DNA of 42,889 bases from JAVXTH01 sp036642795 (GTDB taxonomy: Bacteria; Bacillota_I; Bacilli_A; Erysipelotrichales; Erysipelotrichaceae): the NCBI GenBank assembly GCA_036642795.1, contig JAVXTH010000011.1, forward strand, positions 1-42,889, in the 5' to 3' direction. Both the position numbers and the translations under genes were made by a program. Positions 7,359 through 15,628 of the stretch are shown piece after piece. The notes beneath the pieces were generated by a model. It worked only from the letters and a program-made list of their open reading frames with translations, ran no database searches and was not told where the DNA came from. Position 1 is the stretch's first letter. Each line of letters opens with the position of its first letter.

Positions 7359-9845
7359 ATGAAAACCAAAACAAGTAAAAAGGATTTGATTTATCAATAT
7401 GTTCATACAACAACTGAATCATTGATAAGAAAAAATCAATTAGACTTAAGTGGCGTTGATGCCTTAGAAGTAGCCATTGAACTAAAAATGGATCGTGCAA
7501 ATGTATCAAAAGAATTAAATATTTTATGGAAAGAAGGAAAATTAATTAAAGTTCAAAACAAGCCAGTATTATATCTTGACTATGGTCAGTTAATGCAAAG
7601 CTTTGAATGTGACTTTATTCCTTCGATGATTGCGAAAGGTGAATTGTTATCGCAATTCTTACATCCGAAGCGTGAAGAAATTTCCCAAGTTGAATCGAAT
7701 GACAATGATTTAGATTCAATCATTGGTGCCAACGGAAGTCTAAGTGAATCAATCTTAAAAGCTAAGTCTGCCGTTTCTTATCCACCTTTTGGTCTTCATA
7801 CGATTATTAGTGGGAATCCAGGAGTTGGGAAAACTAAATTTGCGATTAGTATGTATCAATATGCAATACGTTCAAAAGCAAAAGAAAAAAATGCTCCCTT
7901 TGCGACCATTCATTGTCGTACTTATGCGAAAAACTCGGAATTGTTTGCTCAATTATTACTCGGTGTATCTAGAGATATAAAAAAAGATCAAAAACTCAAA
8001 CGTGGCTTATTAGAATCAAGTCAAGGTGGAATTATATTTCTTGATGAAATTCAATATTTATCAATCTCTTCCAAAGAATTAATTATTTCAATTATCAATC
8101 AAAATTCCTATAGCCGCTTTGGCGAGACTTCTTCACAAAAACTAAAAGTTATGTTCATCGCATCGATTGTGGAATCAACCGATGGCGATGATACAAATAA
8201 AATATTTCAATATATGCCAGTTCATATTCATTTATCTGATATTGATAAACATGGATATTATGAAAAATTAGAATTAGTATTAGATTTATTCTCGAAAGAA
8301 GCTAAGGAAATTGGAAATCCAATTAAGATTCATAAAGATATAATCGTATGTTTTATTAATATGAAATATGAAGATAATATTACTCAATTAAAAAATGAAA
8401 TACGATTAGCTTGTTCAAAAGCATATTTAAGCAGTTTGAAATCAAAAACACATACCCTGCATTTAAGTTTCCATGATTTATCACAAGAAATGTTGGCTTA
8501 TAATAATAACAGTTCTCAAGCTAAGGTAAGTATTATTAATTTAATCTCTTCTTATGCAAATGAATATTTCTTATTCAACAAAGATGGTGAAAGTGATTCC
8601 ATCACCCATTTTAAAGAAGCACCTAAAAAGTTTTCTTCCTTACGTCTTAATCAATTTGTTGATGAATTCAATGTAGATATTGAATCTTTAGATAATATTG
8701 AAGATTATGCAAGAGAGAATATTTTATGTTTAAAAACTTGTGGAGAAGCGCAATTAAATGCACTTAAAAATAATATTCATCCTTTTGTTTTTCAATCGGT
8801 TATGTCAATTCTTTTAAAACATCCACAATTTAAAGCAGTTCAATATAATATTCATCTTCTCTATGGCATTCTTCTTCATATAACCAATCTTTTAAAACGG
8901 GTTGAATTATCAAATAGTAAAGAAGATATCCCCTATGTTGCTTCGATAACTCAGCAAATATATTCAACTGAATATGAAATATCAAAAGAGATCTTCAATA
9001 GTTTTAAAGATTTATATCAAATCAAATTTTCTAATAAAGAAATTGATTTCTTGGCATCCTATCTAGCAATCGTAAATCAATATACAAATAAAATTAGCGT
9101 GCCAATCTTGGTTATTTGTCATGGCGATTCAACTGCGAGTGATATGGTTAACTATGTACGAACAGCAATTCCTGGAGATTATGAATTAGAAGCATTAAAT
9201 TTTAAAAATGATATGCAACTAAATGACTTATTAGAACTAGCCTGCATTAAAGCAATTAAGTTTGCGAAAGGATCTAGTATATTAATCATGTGTGATATGC
9301 AGCCATTAACTTCGATTAGTGATTACATATTAAAAGAAACCGGAATTACCTCTCGAAGTATCTATCCGATCAATTTGCCATGGCTATTACAGATTGTGGA
9401 AAAGAGTTATCATTCCGTAACTGATATTGATTCTTTATTAATTAATACTACCTCTCATGATTTCACAACCGTTAAAACCGATGCCACAAAAGACAATTTT
9501 ATTATTAACATTACAAATAAAATTATCCGTAATATCACAACCTTTATTGATTGTGATAAAGCCGTTGATATTCTATTAGAATGTTTAAACAAAACTCTTA
9601 AAACACTCAATATACCCTATAGTGATCAAATCGCAGTTAAGTACTTATGTCATTGTATTTGTATGCTGGAACGAGTTATTAAAAATGAACCTTGGGATTA
9701 TTTAAAACTTAGTACTTTTATTAATACCAATCATAATTTAATGAATACCGTTGAACAGAGTTTATCACTTGCGAATGAGTTATATCAAATTAAAGTTCCA
9801 TCTTCAGAGTTAGCTTATATAACTGAAATATTCATGCAAAATTAA
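7359..9845 (+). CDS. LevR-like PTS regulator (HTH, AAA+, PRD, EIIA-Man-like, PRD)
   Basis: An 828-residue regulator divergent from the PTS operon it presumably controls. Domains in order: a winged helix-turn-helix at about 1-75; AAA+ at about 115-375, with Walker A GNPGVGKT (152-159) and Walker B IIFLDEI (225-231); a PTS regulation domain at about 465-575, with His507 in LLHITN; an EIIA-Man-like domain at about 580-700, with His588 in ICHGDST; and a second PRD at about 715-828, with His765. LevR proteins are activators whose His residues are phosphorylated by HPr and IIB. Between Walker A and B, where the sigma-54-contacting GAFTGA loop is expected, it reads LLLGVSRDIKKD (about 199-210), with no recognisable GAFTGA. 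AAGGAG precedes the ATG. Confidence 0.9.
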   Translation: MKTKTSKKDLIYQYVHTTTESLIRKNQLDLSGVDALEVAIELKMDRANVSKELNILWKEGKLIKVQNKPVLYLDYGQLMQSFECDFIPSMIAKGELLSQFLHPKREEISQVESNDNDLDSIIGANGSLSESILKAKSAVSYPPFGLHTIISGNPGVGKTKFAISMYQYAIRSKAKEKNAPFATIHCRTYAKNSELFAQLLLGVSRDIKKDQKLKRGLLESSQGGIIFLDEIQYLSISSKELIISIINQNSYSRFGETSSQKLKVMFIASIVESTDGDDTNKIFQYMPVHIHLSDIDKHGYYEKLELVLDLFSKEAKEIGNPIKIHKDIIVCFINMKYEDNITQLKNEIRLACSKAYLSSLKSKTHTLHLSFHDLSQEMLAYNNNSSQAKVSIINLISSYANEYFLFNKDGESDSITHFKEAPKKFSSLRLNQFVDEFNVDIESLDNIEDYARENILCLKTCGEAQLNALKNNIHPFVFQSVMSILLKHPQFKAVQYNIHLLYGILLHITNLLKRVELSNSKEDIPYVASITQQIYSTEYEISKEIFNSFKDLYQIKFSNKEIDFLASYLAIVNQYTNKISVPILVICHGDSTASDMVNYVRTAIPGDYELEALNFKNDMQLNDLLELACIKAIKFAKGSSILIMCDMQPLTSISDYILKETGITSRSIYPINLPWLLQIVEKSYHSVTDIDSLLINTTSHDFTTVKTDATKDNFIINITNKIIRNITTFIDCDKAVDILLECLNKTLKTLNIPYSDQIAVKYLCHCICMLERVIKNEPWDYLKLSTFINTNHNLMNTVEQSLSLANELYQIKVPSSELAYITEIFMQN

Positions 9846-9866
9846 TCATTCACATTTATGAACATA

Positions 9867-9900
9867 GAAAAAGGATATGAATAATTTCATATCCTATTTT
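9867..9900. terminator. bidirectional terminator between the regulator and tgt
   Basis: AGGATATGAA (9872-9881) pairs perfectly with TTCATATCCT (9886-9895) around TAAT, with A-rich and T-rich flanks. It ends 3 bases from the tgt stop and starts 26 bases after the regulator stop, so it can serve both convergent genes. Confidence 0.85.
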
Positions 9901-11104
9901 AATAATAATCTTTTAAGAATTCTTCTTTATATTCTTCAAAAGTATCATTCAAAATCGCAGCTCTTATTTCTTGGGTTAAGCGAATAATAAATCGCAAATT
10001 ATGAATCGATGCCAAGTTAAAATACTTACGTCTTTCGTCTTGATCACTTGATTTTAAAAGGGCTCGCAATGCACCTCTAGTCCATCCTGCTTTACAGGTT
10101 GGGCAATCACAATTCTCATCCAACAATTCACGACTATCCGCGAATTTCAAGATATTGATATTCCCATGCTTCGTATAGATTTTCCCATGACGTGCCTCTC
10201 TGGTAGGGGCAACACAATCAAAGGTATCCGCTCCCATTTGGGTACCGATTAAAATATCATCCGGATGCGATAAGCCTAGCAAATGCCGTGGCTTATTTTC
10301 AGGTAGTTCTTCACAACACCATTTTAAAATATCGCCAAGACTCTCCTTTAAAAAAGCACCACCAAGGCCATAGCCATCAAAATCCATCTTCGCAAACTTA
10401 GCTGCGGTTGAACGTCGTAAGTCTTCCCAACGACCTCCCTGTAGTACTCCATAGAGTGATTGATGATAACCTAGTTCATCACAATGGATCTTATGTTCAT
10501 CAATGCTACGTACTGCCCAACGCTCCGTACGTGCTAATGCTTCTACATTGTAATCATAGTCATCCGCAAGTGAAGTTAATTCATCATAAGCCATATGGAT
10601 ATCAGCACCGATGCGACATTGAATTTGCATCGATTCTTCTGGTCCAATAAAATCTTCTTGATTTGTAATTGGATCATGAAACTGAACTCCTTCTTCACTA
10701 ACTTTCGCAAATCGATCTTTTTGTTTTGTATTCATTACTTCGTTTTCACGTTTCATACTAACAACCTTACCAAACCCCGATCCAAGTGACATTACTTGAA
10801 ATCCACCTGAATCAGAAATGGTAGGACCATCCCAACCAGACCAAGATGAAAGTCCACCTTTTTCAGCCATTTCATAAGACGTGTTACGTAAATGATAGCC
10901 ATTGCTAAGCATTGCTTGAGCTTCAATAGCTAACATATCTTCCATCGATACAAAACGTACTTCGCCTTTGGTTCCTACGGTAATAAAAGCTGGTGTTTTA
11001 ATATCACCATGGGGTGTATGAATAATACCAGCACGTCCTAATTGTCCTGGTATTCTTTTTGTGATTTCAAAACTGAATTGATTGTTGTTTTTATATTTTG
11101 TCAT
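9899..11104 (-). CDS. tgt: tRNA-guanine/queuine transglycosylase, divergent pocket
   Basis: Exchanges guanine-34 of GUN-anticodon tRNAs for a 7-deazaguanine base. The 401-residue protein keeps Asp98 (SDSGGFQ), Asp174 (AYDE), LQGG (221-224), the nucleophile segment DTFDCVAPTR (293-302, Asp296 by family alignment) and zinc ligands Cys332, Cys334, Cys337 and His368. It departs where preQ1-type enzymes read GGLAVGE: here GGAFLKE (248-254). DECTPYPA is replaced by DELTSLAD. Start behind AGAGGG, overlapping the end of the yhhQ-like gene by 14 bases. With a precursor transporter as partner, a salvage role (preQ1, or queuine itself) is likely. Confidence 0.92.
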   Translation of the reverse strand: MTKYKNNNQFSFEITKRIPGQLGRAGIIHTPHGDIKTPAFITVGTKGEVRFVSMEDMLAIEAQAMLSNGYHLRNTSYEMAEKGGLSSWSGWDGPTISDSGGFQVMSLGSGFGKVVSMKRENEVMNTKQKDRFAKVSEEGVQFHDPITNQEDFIGPEESMQIQCRIGADIHMAYDELTSLADDYDYNVEALARTERWAVRSIDEHKIHCDELGYHQSLYGVLQGGRWEDLRRSTAAKFAKMDFDGYGLGGAFLKESLGDILKWCCEELPENKPRHLLGLSHPDDILIGTQMGADTFDCVAPTREARHGKIYTKHGNINILKFADSRELLDENCDCPTCKAGWTRGALRALLKSSDQDERRKYFNLASIHNLRFIIRLTQEIRAAILNDTFEEYKEEFLKDYY

Positions 11105-11729
11105 ATTCCCTCTTTATTCTTTTCGCAATCACTGCTTCAAGTGGTGCTAATATTATTTCAAAACTAATACCAAGCACATAAGCAAAACATGCTTGAATCA
11201 AAAACTCATGAAAGCTTAACACACCTAGAAAGGCAATTGTTTCAAAGATTGCCGAATCAATGATATGAGCAAAAGTGGAAGAACCAAGAGCACGTGCGAT
11301 AAAGCTTCTTGAAAAGATGCCGGTTCCATTCTTTAATTTCGTGAAAATAAAATTATTAAACAAATTCGCACAAACATAAGCAATGAGTGATCCCATTATA
11401 ATACGTGGGGCAAATCCTAATACACTTGCATAAGCACTTTGCATTGTCCATCCTTCATATACTGGTAAAGCAATCACAATATTAAATACTATAATGGCAA
11501 TGATATTAACAAAGAAACCCGCTAGAATAATATTCTTAGCAATTTTTTCTCCGTAAAACTCAACGATTAAATCACCAATAATATAAGTAAGTGGAAATAG
11601 GATAACTCCTCCATCTACGGCAATACCAAAAAAGTCCCATAATTTTATGGCGGCAAGATTGGATATTAATAAGGTCGATACGGATAGGATTGCGAAATAC
11701 AGCAATAGTTTTAATTTAAAATTTGGCAT
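11091..11729 (-). CDS. yhhQ: queuosine precursor transporter (YhhQ/VUT family)
   Basis: A 212-residue membrane protein with about six helices and the family pattern FPLTYIIGDLIVEFYG near residue 45 and GSSTFAHIIDSAIFE near residue 148. YhhQ-family proteins import preQ0, preQ1 or queuine. It is the first gene of a two-gene operon with tgt, which it overlaps. No ribosome binding site precedes the ATG at 11729; instead TATAAT ends only six bases before it, so transcription may start at or within a base or two of the start codon. Confidence 0.9.
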   Translation of the reverse strand: MPNFKLKLLLYFAILSVSTLLISNLAAIKLWDFFGIAVDGGVILFPLTYIIGDLIVEFYGEKIAKNIILAGFFVNIIAIIVFNIVIALPVYEGWTMQSAYASVLGFAPRIIMGSLIAYVCANLFNNFIFTKLKNGTGIFSRSFIARALGSSTFAHIIDSAIFETIAFLGVLSFHEFLIQACFAYVLGISFEIILAPLEAVIAKRIKREYDKI

Positions 11730-11735
11730 GAAAAT

Positions 11736-11744
11736 ATTATAACA
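11736..11744 (-). promoter_or_regulatory. extended -10 promoter of yhhQ-tgt, possibly giving a leaderless mRNA
   Basis: TGTTATAAT on the minus strand, with TATAAT at 11736-11741. Six bases separate it from the ATG, close to the usual distance from -10 to the transcription start. No Shine-Dalgarno sequence lies between. Confidence 0.55.
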
Positions 11745-11818
11745 TAAAACTTAAATAATTCGAATCAAAAATAAATCCTTTCTATCAATTCTTCACATTT
11801 AAATTATAAGTGGTTCAA

Positions 11819-13096
11819 TCATTCAAAAGGAAGTACAACTTTCAATGTGAATATTTCATCCTGAAGAGAAAACTCGCATAAACCTTTTCTAGCTTTTGCG
11901 ATTGATTGAATACTTTTACACCCAAATCCATGATCAACTTCCTTTGTGAAAGGTACTCCATTTTCCATTTGAACTTCTCCTAAATAAGTATTTTTTATCT
12001 TAATTAACAACATCTGTTTGTTAACACTACAATCAAATGAAATATTGCGTTTGCTTTCATCTTGAATCTTAACAACCGCATGTAGTGCATTCTCTAAACC
12101 ATTTAAAATAACGGAACATAATTCTGTATCTAGAATATTAATCTCTTTTGGTAGATTTGCTTTAATATTTAAAATAACTTTATGTTCTTCTGCTTTATTT
12201 ATAAAAGAAGAAAGAATCAGATTTACGACTTCATTTTCACAGAAATACATTGGCGTGATGCTCTTCAATTGATATTGAGCCTGGGCAAGGTATTCCTTGA
12301 TTTGATTAAGTTCTCCTTGCTGTGCAAAACTATCAAGCATCGTAATATGATGACGCAAGTCATGACGATAAATAGCTGCTTGTTCTTGGCCAGAACGTAA
12401 AACACCCAATTGTGTTTTCGCATGTTCCATCTGTAAGATCAATCGATCCTTTTCTAATTCAGCCTCTGCTTTCTTTTGAACTTCTTCATGATAAGCAACA
12501 ATAAACCAAATATAGAAGAGAACCATTACGGTTGGAAAGAATTCATTCATCATTTTGATTCCCATATAGAAAGCATTGGTATAGACGGTTGAAGTGTAAT
12601 CAAAAATATAATAGACTGCTGGCAGAAAGCCAAATAGAAACAATGATTTTTTTGAATAAGTCATTGCTTGATAAGCATACTTTGCGAAAAAGTGATGAAT
12701 TAAATAGAAAAAAACAAGCGTCATAAGCGAATAAATATATTGATATATATAACTATTATTAAATACAGCTTGGGCTAGAATACCAATCCAAAAAGGTAGT
12801 TGGCAACAAAAATAAGCTATTAATACAGCGACAATCGACATACCGAGTTCTCTTTTTAAAACTTGTACCAAAAATATAATTAATGGGAGATGGGTAATCA
12901 ATGGATAGAGTTTCTTTGTGAAATCAACACCAAAAACGCCGGAGCAAACAGCTTGTATAACAAGCATAAAAACACAAAAGAAAAAAGTGTCTGGATAATC
13001 CTTTTTATTTTTGATTCCTCCCGTTAACAATATCGATACAAAAATACCAAACAATAAGATTAACCCATAGTTAACAATGAGTAGCATTTCCTCCAT
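11819..13096 (-). CDS. GHKL sensor histidine kinase, AgrC-like
   Basis: A 425-residue sensor kinase. Six or seven membrane helices fill about the first 205 residues. A short coiled-coil linker (about 208-240) is followed by the phospho-acceptor motif YRHDLRHH. A GHKL ATPase domain follows, with the N-box in LNGLENAL and a G-box in DHGFGCKSI. This architecture belongs to peptide-sensing kinases of the AgrC/ComD type. No response regulator or peptide precursor is adjacent. Start chosen at 13096, nine bases behind AGGAGG. The open frame extends to 13231, but a TATAAT-like -10 at 13185-13190 lies inside that extension, so it is probably untranslated. Confidence 0.85.
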   Translation of the reverse strand: MEEMLLIVNYGLILLFGIFVSILLTGGIKNKKDYPDTFFFCVFMLVIQAVCSGVFGVDFTKKLYPLITHLPLIIFLVQVLKRELGMSIVAVLIAYFCCQLPFWIGILAQAVFNNSYIYQYIYSLMTLVFFYLIHHFFAKYAYQAMTYSKKSLFLFGFLPAVYYIFDYTSTVYTNAFYMGIKMMNEFFPTVMVLFYIWFIVAYHEEVQKKAEAELEKDRLILQMEHAKTQLGVLRSGQEQAAIYRHDLRHHITMLDSFAQQGELNQIKEYLAQAQYQLKSITPMYFCENEVVNLILSSFINKAEEHKVILNIKANLPKEINILDTELCSVILNGLENALHAVVKIQDESKRNISFDCSVNKQMLLIKIKNTYLGEVQMENGVPFTKEVDHGFGCKSIQSIAKARKGLCEFSLQDEIFTLKVVLPFE

Positions 13097-13246
13097 TTGT
13101 TTCATCCTCCTAATAATATAAGCTTCACCTAACGCTTTTATTATCTTCCCCTTCATAACAATCGATTCATTTCTAAATTTTGAAATTATATCTATAATAT
13201 TAACACATATAAGAAGGCAATAGCCACACATTCTTTTAACTAAAAA

Positions 13247-13272
13247 GTTCTTGAATCAAAATATTCAAGAAC
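13247..13272 (-). terminator. terminator hairpin between the small membrane protein and the kinase gene
   Basis: GTTCTTGAAT (13247-13256) pairs perfectly over 10 bases with ATTCAAGAAC (13263-13272) around CAAAAT. On the minus strand TTTTTA follows. It lies 90 bases after the small gene's stop and upstream of the kinase promoter. The interval 13273-13362 holds no convincing gene. Confidence 0.65.
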
Positions 13273-13362
13273 CCTAAGATGACAATGGAAGAGTGGGCAG
13301 AATGATGTTGTTTAAAGGAAGCTTATCCCTATGATACATCTTTTAGAAAGCTAAAAAATAGA

Positions 13363-13554
13363 TTACTTTATTTTTCGAACTAGAATCACTGTGATAAGCG
13401 TTATAACAATCGTTATTAGTAAAGCGATTACGTTATTTATTACACCTTGTTGAAATAAAACTCTAATCCCGATAGATAAAATCGTTCCCATTACAAGTAA
13501 AAGTACCGTTTTTGATGTATTTGACATTAATGCGAATCGTTTGATTTTTCTCAT
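13363..13554 (-). CDS. small hypothetical membrane protein
   Basis: A 63-residue basic protein with two hydrophobic segments at about 16-34 and 38-59, ending in VRKIK. No family recognised. A TATAAT on the minus strand (near 13608) and a short leader hairpin, GGAAG with CTTCC (13573-13592), lie upstream. The ribosome binding region (AAGGGTGGG) is weak. It could be a real small membrane protein or a chance open frame; hydrophobic composition and promoter position favour the former. Confidence 0.5.
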   Translation of the reverse strand: MRKIKRFALMSNTSKTVLLLVMGTILSIGIRVLFQQGVINNVIALLITIVITLITVILVRKIK

Positions 13555-13609
13555 GATTATCGCCCACCCTTGGAAGTAATGATTTGCTTCCTTTTTCTAT
13601 CACCATTAT

Positions 13610-13765
13610 ATCATTTAATTTGGTAGAGTAAACAAAAATTCATAAGCAGCCAGAAACAAAGTTTGATTTGGAAATGATAATGTCTTACGTGTCCAAATTT
13701 ATTATGTCTTAATTACTTAGCTTGACACTACCTAACTAGTACCTTCGCATCGCACCTACTTATGC
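13610..13765. other. intergenic stretch without a recognisable gene
   Basis: Together with its flanks (13555-13840, 286 bases) this separates the small membrane protein from rpsI. Only short frames are open (for example 12 codons on the plus strand from about 13675). No tRNA, riboswitch or repeat was recognised. Confidence 0.5.
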
Positions 13766-13767
13766 AA

Positions 13768-13797
13768 AAAACAAAAAACCCCATAAAATGAGGTTTT
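13768..13797 (-). terminator. terminator of rplM-rpsI
   Basis: AAAACCCCAT (13775-13784) pairs with ATGAGGTTTT (13788-13797), with one mismatch. On the minus strand it runs into TTTTTTGTTTTTT. It starts 43 bases after the rpsI stop. Confidence 0.8.
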
Positions 13798-13840
13798 GTG
13801 AGTGTACATAGTTGTACGTGAGTATAGAAAACTGAAGTTT

Positions 13841-14245
13841 CTATCTCTTTGAATATTGTGGAGCACGACGTGCTGATTTTAAACCGTATTTCTTACGTTC
13901 TTTCGCACGTGGATCACGTGTTACGAAACCTGCAGCCTTAAGCGCAGGACGGTAATCAAGACTAGCTTCCATTAATGCTCTTGTGATACCATGACGCATT
14001 GCACCGGCTTGACCAGTGTATCCGCCACCGTTTACATTGATTTTAATATCGAACTGAGTAAGTGTCTCTGTTAAATCAAGTGGTGAACGTACTACCATAC
14101 GTAGAGTTTCTAATGGTAGGTATTCGTCTAATGTCTTACCATTAACAACGATGTTCCCTTTACCCGGAGTCATAAAGACGCGAGCAACAGAGGTCTTACG
14201 GCGACCAGTGCCGATGTAAGTAACTGTAGTTTTCTTAGCTGCCAT
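13841..14245 (-). CDS. rpsI: 30S ribosomal protein S9
   Basis: A 134-residue small-subunit protein whose basic C-terminal tail (SARRAPQYSKR) reaches the P-site tRNA. The family signature GGGYTGQAGAMRHGI is present near residue 75. It is the second gene of the rplM-rpsI operon, 13 bases after rplM, with a strong AGGAGG. Length is normal. Confidence 0.98.
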   Translation of the reverse strand: MAAKKTTVTYIGTGRRKTSVARVFMTPGKGNIVVNGKTLDEYLPLETLRMVVRSPLDLTETLTQFDIKINVNGGGYTGQAGAMRHGITRALMEASLDYRPALKAAGFVTRDPRAKERKKYGLKSARRAPQYSKR

Positions 14246-14258
14246 CTCTTATTCCTCC

Positions 14259-14696
14259 TTAACCTTTGATAACCAGTTCAACTGGTTGTTGTGCTACATG
14301 TGGATGTTCGCTACCTTTGTATACAAATAAATGTGTACGTTGTACATCTCCAAGTCTTGTATGAGGAAGCATTCCGTAAATGGCTTTTTCAACCCATTCA
14401 ACCGTGTATTGTTCCTTCATCACCTTAGCAGTACGCGTACGTAATCCACCTGGGTGCATAGAGTGTGAGTAGTATTTTTTGTTTTCCATTTTGTTTCCTG
14501 TAAGTTCAATTTGATCCGCGTTAAGAACGATAACAAAATCTCCACAGTCAACGTTTGGCGTGTACGTAGGTTTGTTTTTCCCACGAAGAACACTAGCTAC
14601 CTCCGTAGCAAGACGTCCTAAAGTTTTTCCAGATCCATCGACAACATACCAAGTACGTTGCACTTCTGCTGGTTTAATAAAAGTTGTTTGGCGCAT
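14259..14696 (-). CDS. rplM: 50S ribosomal protein L13
   Basis: A 145-residue early-assembly large-subunit protein. Family segments are WYVVDGSGKTLGRLA near the N-terminus, GDFVIVLNADQ and the GMLPHTRLG loop. It is the first gene of the operon and is preceded by an L13-type leader, through which L13 is expected to repress its own operon. Confidence 0.98.
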   Translation of the reverse strand: MRQTTFIKPAEVQRTWYVVDGSGKTLGRLATEVASVLRGKNKPTYTPNVDCGDFVIVLNADQIELTGNKMENKKYYSHSMHPGGLRTRTAKVMKEQYTVEWVEKAIYGMLPHTRLGDVQRTHLFVYKGSEHPHVAQQPVELVIKG

Positions 14697-14708
14697 AATA
14701 ATTCTTCC

Positions 14709-14757
14709 TTTCCGATGTAGTTTCCGGGGCTACAAAGGCATAAACGTGCCTTGTATT
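14709..14757 (-). ncRNA. L13 leader (autoregulatory mRNA element)
   Basis: On the minus strand, AAGGCA (from 14752-14747) pairs with TGCCTT (14740-14735), and GTAG (14733-14730) pairs with CTAC (14720-14717) around CCCCGGAAA. These two short hairpins and their sequence match my memory of the Firmicutes L13 leader family. The element fills the space between the promoter and the rplM ribosome binding site. Confidence 0.75.
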
Positions 14758-14786
14758 ATTCTATCGTTTTAATCCTAATAAGTCAA
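14758..14786 (-). promoter_or_regulatory. sigma-A promoter of rplM-rpsI
   Basis: On the minus strand, TTGACT (14781-14786) and TAGAAT (14758-14763) are separated by 17 bases, directly upstream of the L13 leader. No terminator was seen between the PHP gene stop (14822) and this promoter, so readthrough from the ecf operon is possible. Confidence 0.75.
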
Positions 14787-14821
14787 TATAAATTAATATA
14801 TTTAAAGATATTTCGTTCAAT

Positions 14822-15628
14822 TTAAGCTAAGTTACCTAAATTGAAGTCCTTTAAGTCAATTTCTTCCACAAGATTACAACCTAAACGATTTAAAAAATCT
14901 TCTGCTTGCTTCCTTCGTTTACTGTTTTCAAGATCTTTATTATCATGAGCATCGACACCAATCATAACTCGATTCCCAACTTTACTAGCAATTTCCCAAA
15001 ACTTAGGATGTGGATATTCCTCTACCTTCAACATTTCATTATAAGCGACTCCGGATAAATTGTATTCAAGTGGTATATCATATTGTTTCGCTGCCTCACA
15101 TAGTCGATAACTTGCCTCAATACAGGCTTCATCAAAACTTGGATAAGCGCGCATAAATAAATCTGGATGAGCTAGATAAGAATATAAATTTGTCTTCATT
15201 CCTTTTATACACTCATCGACATAAACATTCAACATTTCAATGGTAGCACATGCTCTACCAAAATATATTTGCTTTTCATCACTTTGATAATAATGATTTC
15301 CTAATAAGATATAATCGATGTTCTTTTCGATAATAAAATCTTTTAACCAAGGCATATATTCTTCAAAGTATTCACATTCTAAACCAATTAATATCTTTAT
15401 TTGATCTTGATACTTAATTTTTAACTTATAAATACTATTATAATAATCATCAAATTGATTTAAAGGCATTCGCATATTAGCTTGAAACTTACTCTTATAA
15501 TCCCAAGGAGTATGATCTGAGAAACCTAAAACATCGTATCCTGCTTTAATTGCCGATACGACATATTCTTCATCACTACCAATCGCATGATAACATCTTC
15601 TTGTATGGGTATGATAATTCGCTTTCAT
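14822..15628 (-). CDS. PHP-domain phosphoesterase, histidinol-phosphatase-like
   Basis: A 268-residue metal-dependent phosphoesterase of the PHP superfamily. NYHTHT at the N-terminus, GFSDHTPW near residue 35, GLECEYF near residue 102 and GVDAHDN near residue 244 supply the metal ligands. The family includes HisK-type histidinol-phosphatases, but no histidine biosynthesis gene is nearby, so the substrate is open. Its ATG overlaps the truA stop as ATGA, so it is translated in the ecf-truA operon. Confidence 0.88.
   Translation of the reverse strand: MKANYHTHTRRCYHAIGSDEEYVVSAIKAGYDVLGFSDHTPWDYKSKFQANMRMPLNQFDDYYNSIYKLKIKYQDQIKILIGLECEYFEEYMPWLKDFIIEKNIDYILLGNHYYQSDEKQIYFGRACATIEMLNVYVDECIKGMKTNLYSYLAHPDLFMRAYPSFDEACIEASYRLCEAAKQYDIPLEYNLSGVAYNEMLKVEEYPHPKFWEIASKVGNRVMIGVDAHDNKDLENSKRRKQAEDFLNRLGCNLVEEIDLKDFNLGNLA

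Noticed and set aside
13097..13231. Longer kinase start at 13231
   Set aside because: No ribosome binding site there, and a TATAAT-like element lies within the extension; AGGAGG supports the start at 13096.
13273..13362. Possible AgrD-like peptide gene upstream of the kinase (a 21-codon frame on the minus strand)
   Set aside because: No Cys or Ser-containing thiolactone pattern, no charged C-terminal tail and no ribosome binding site.
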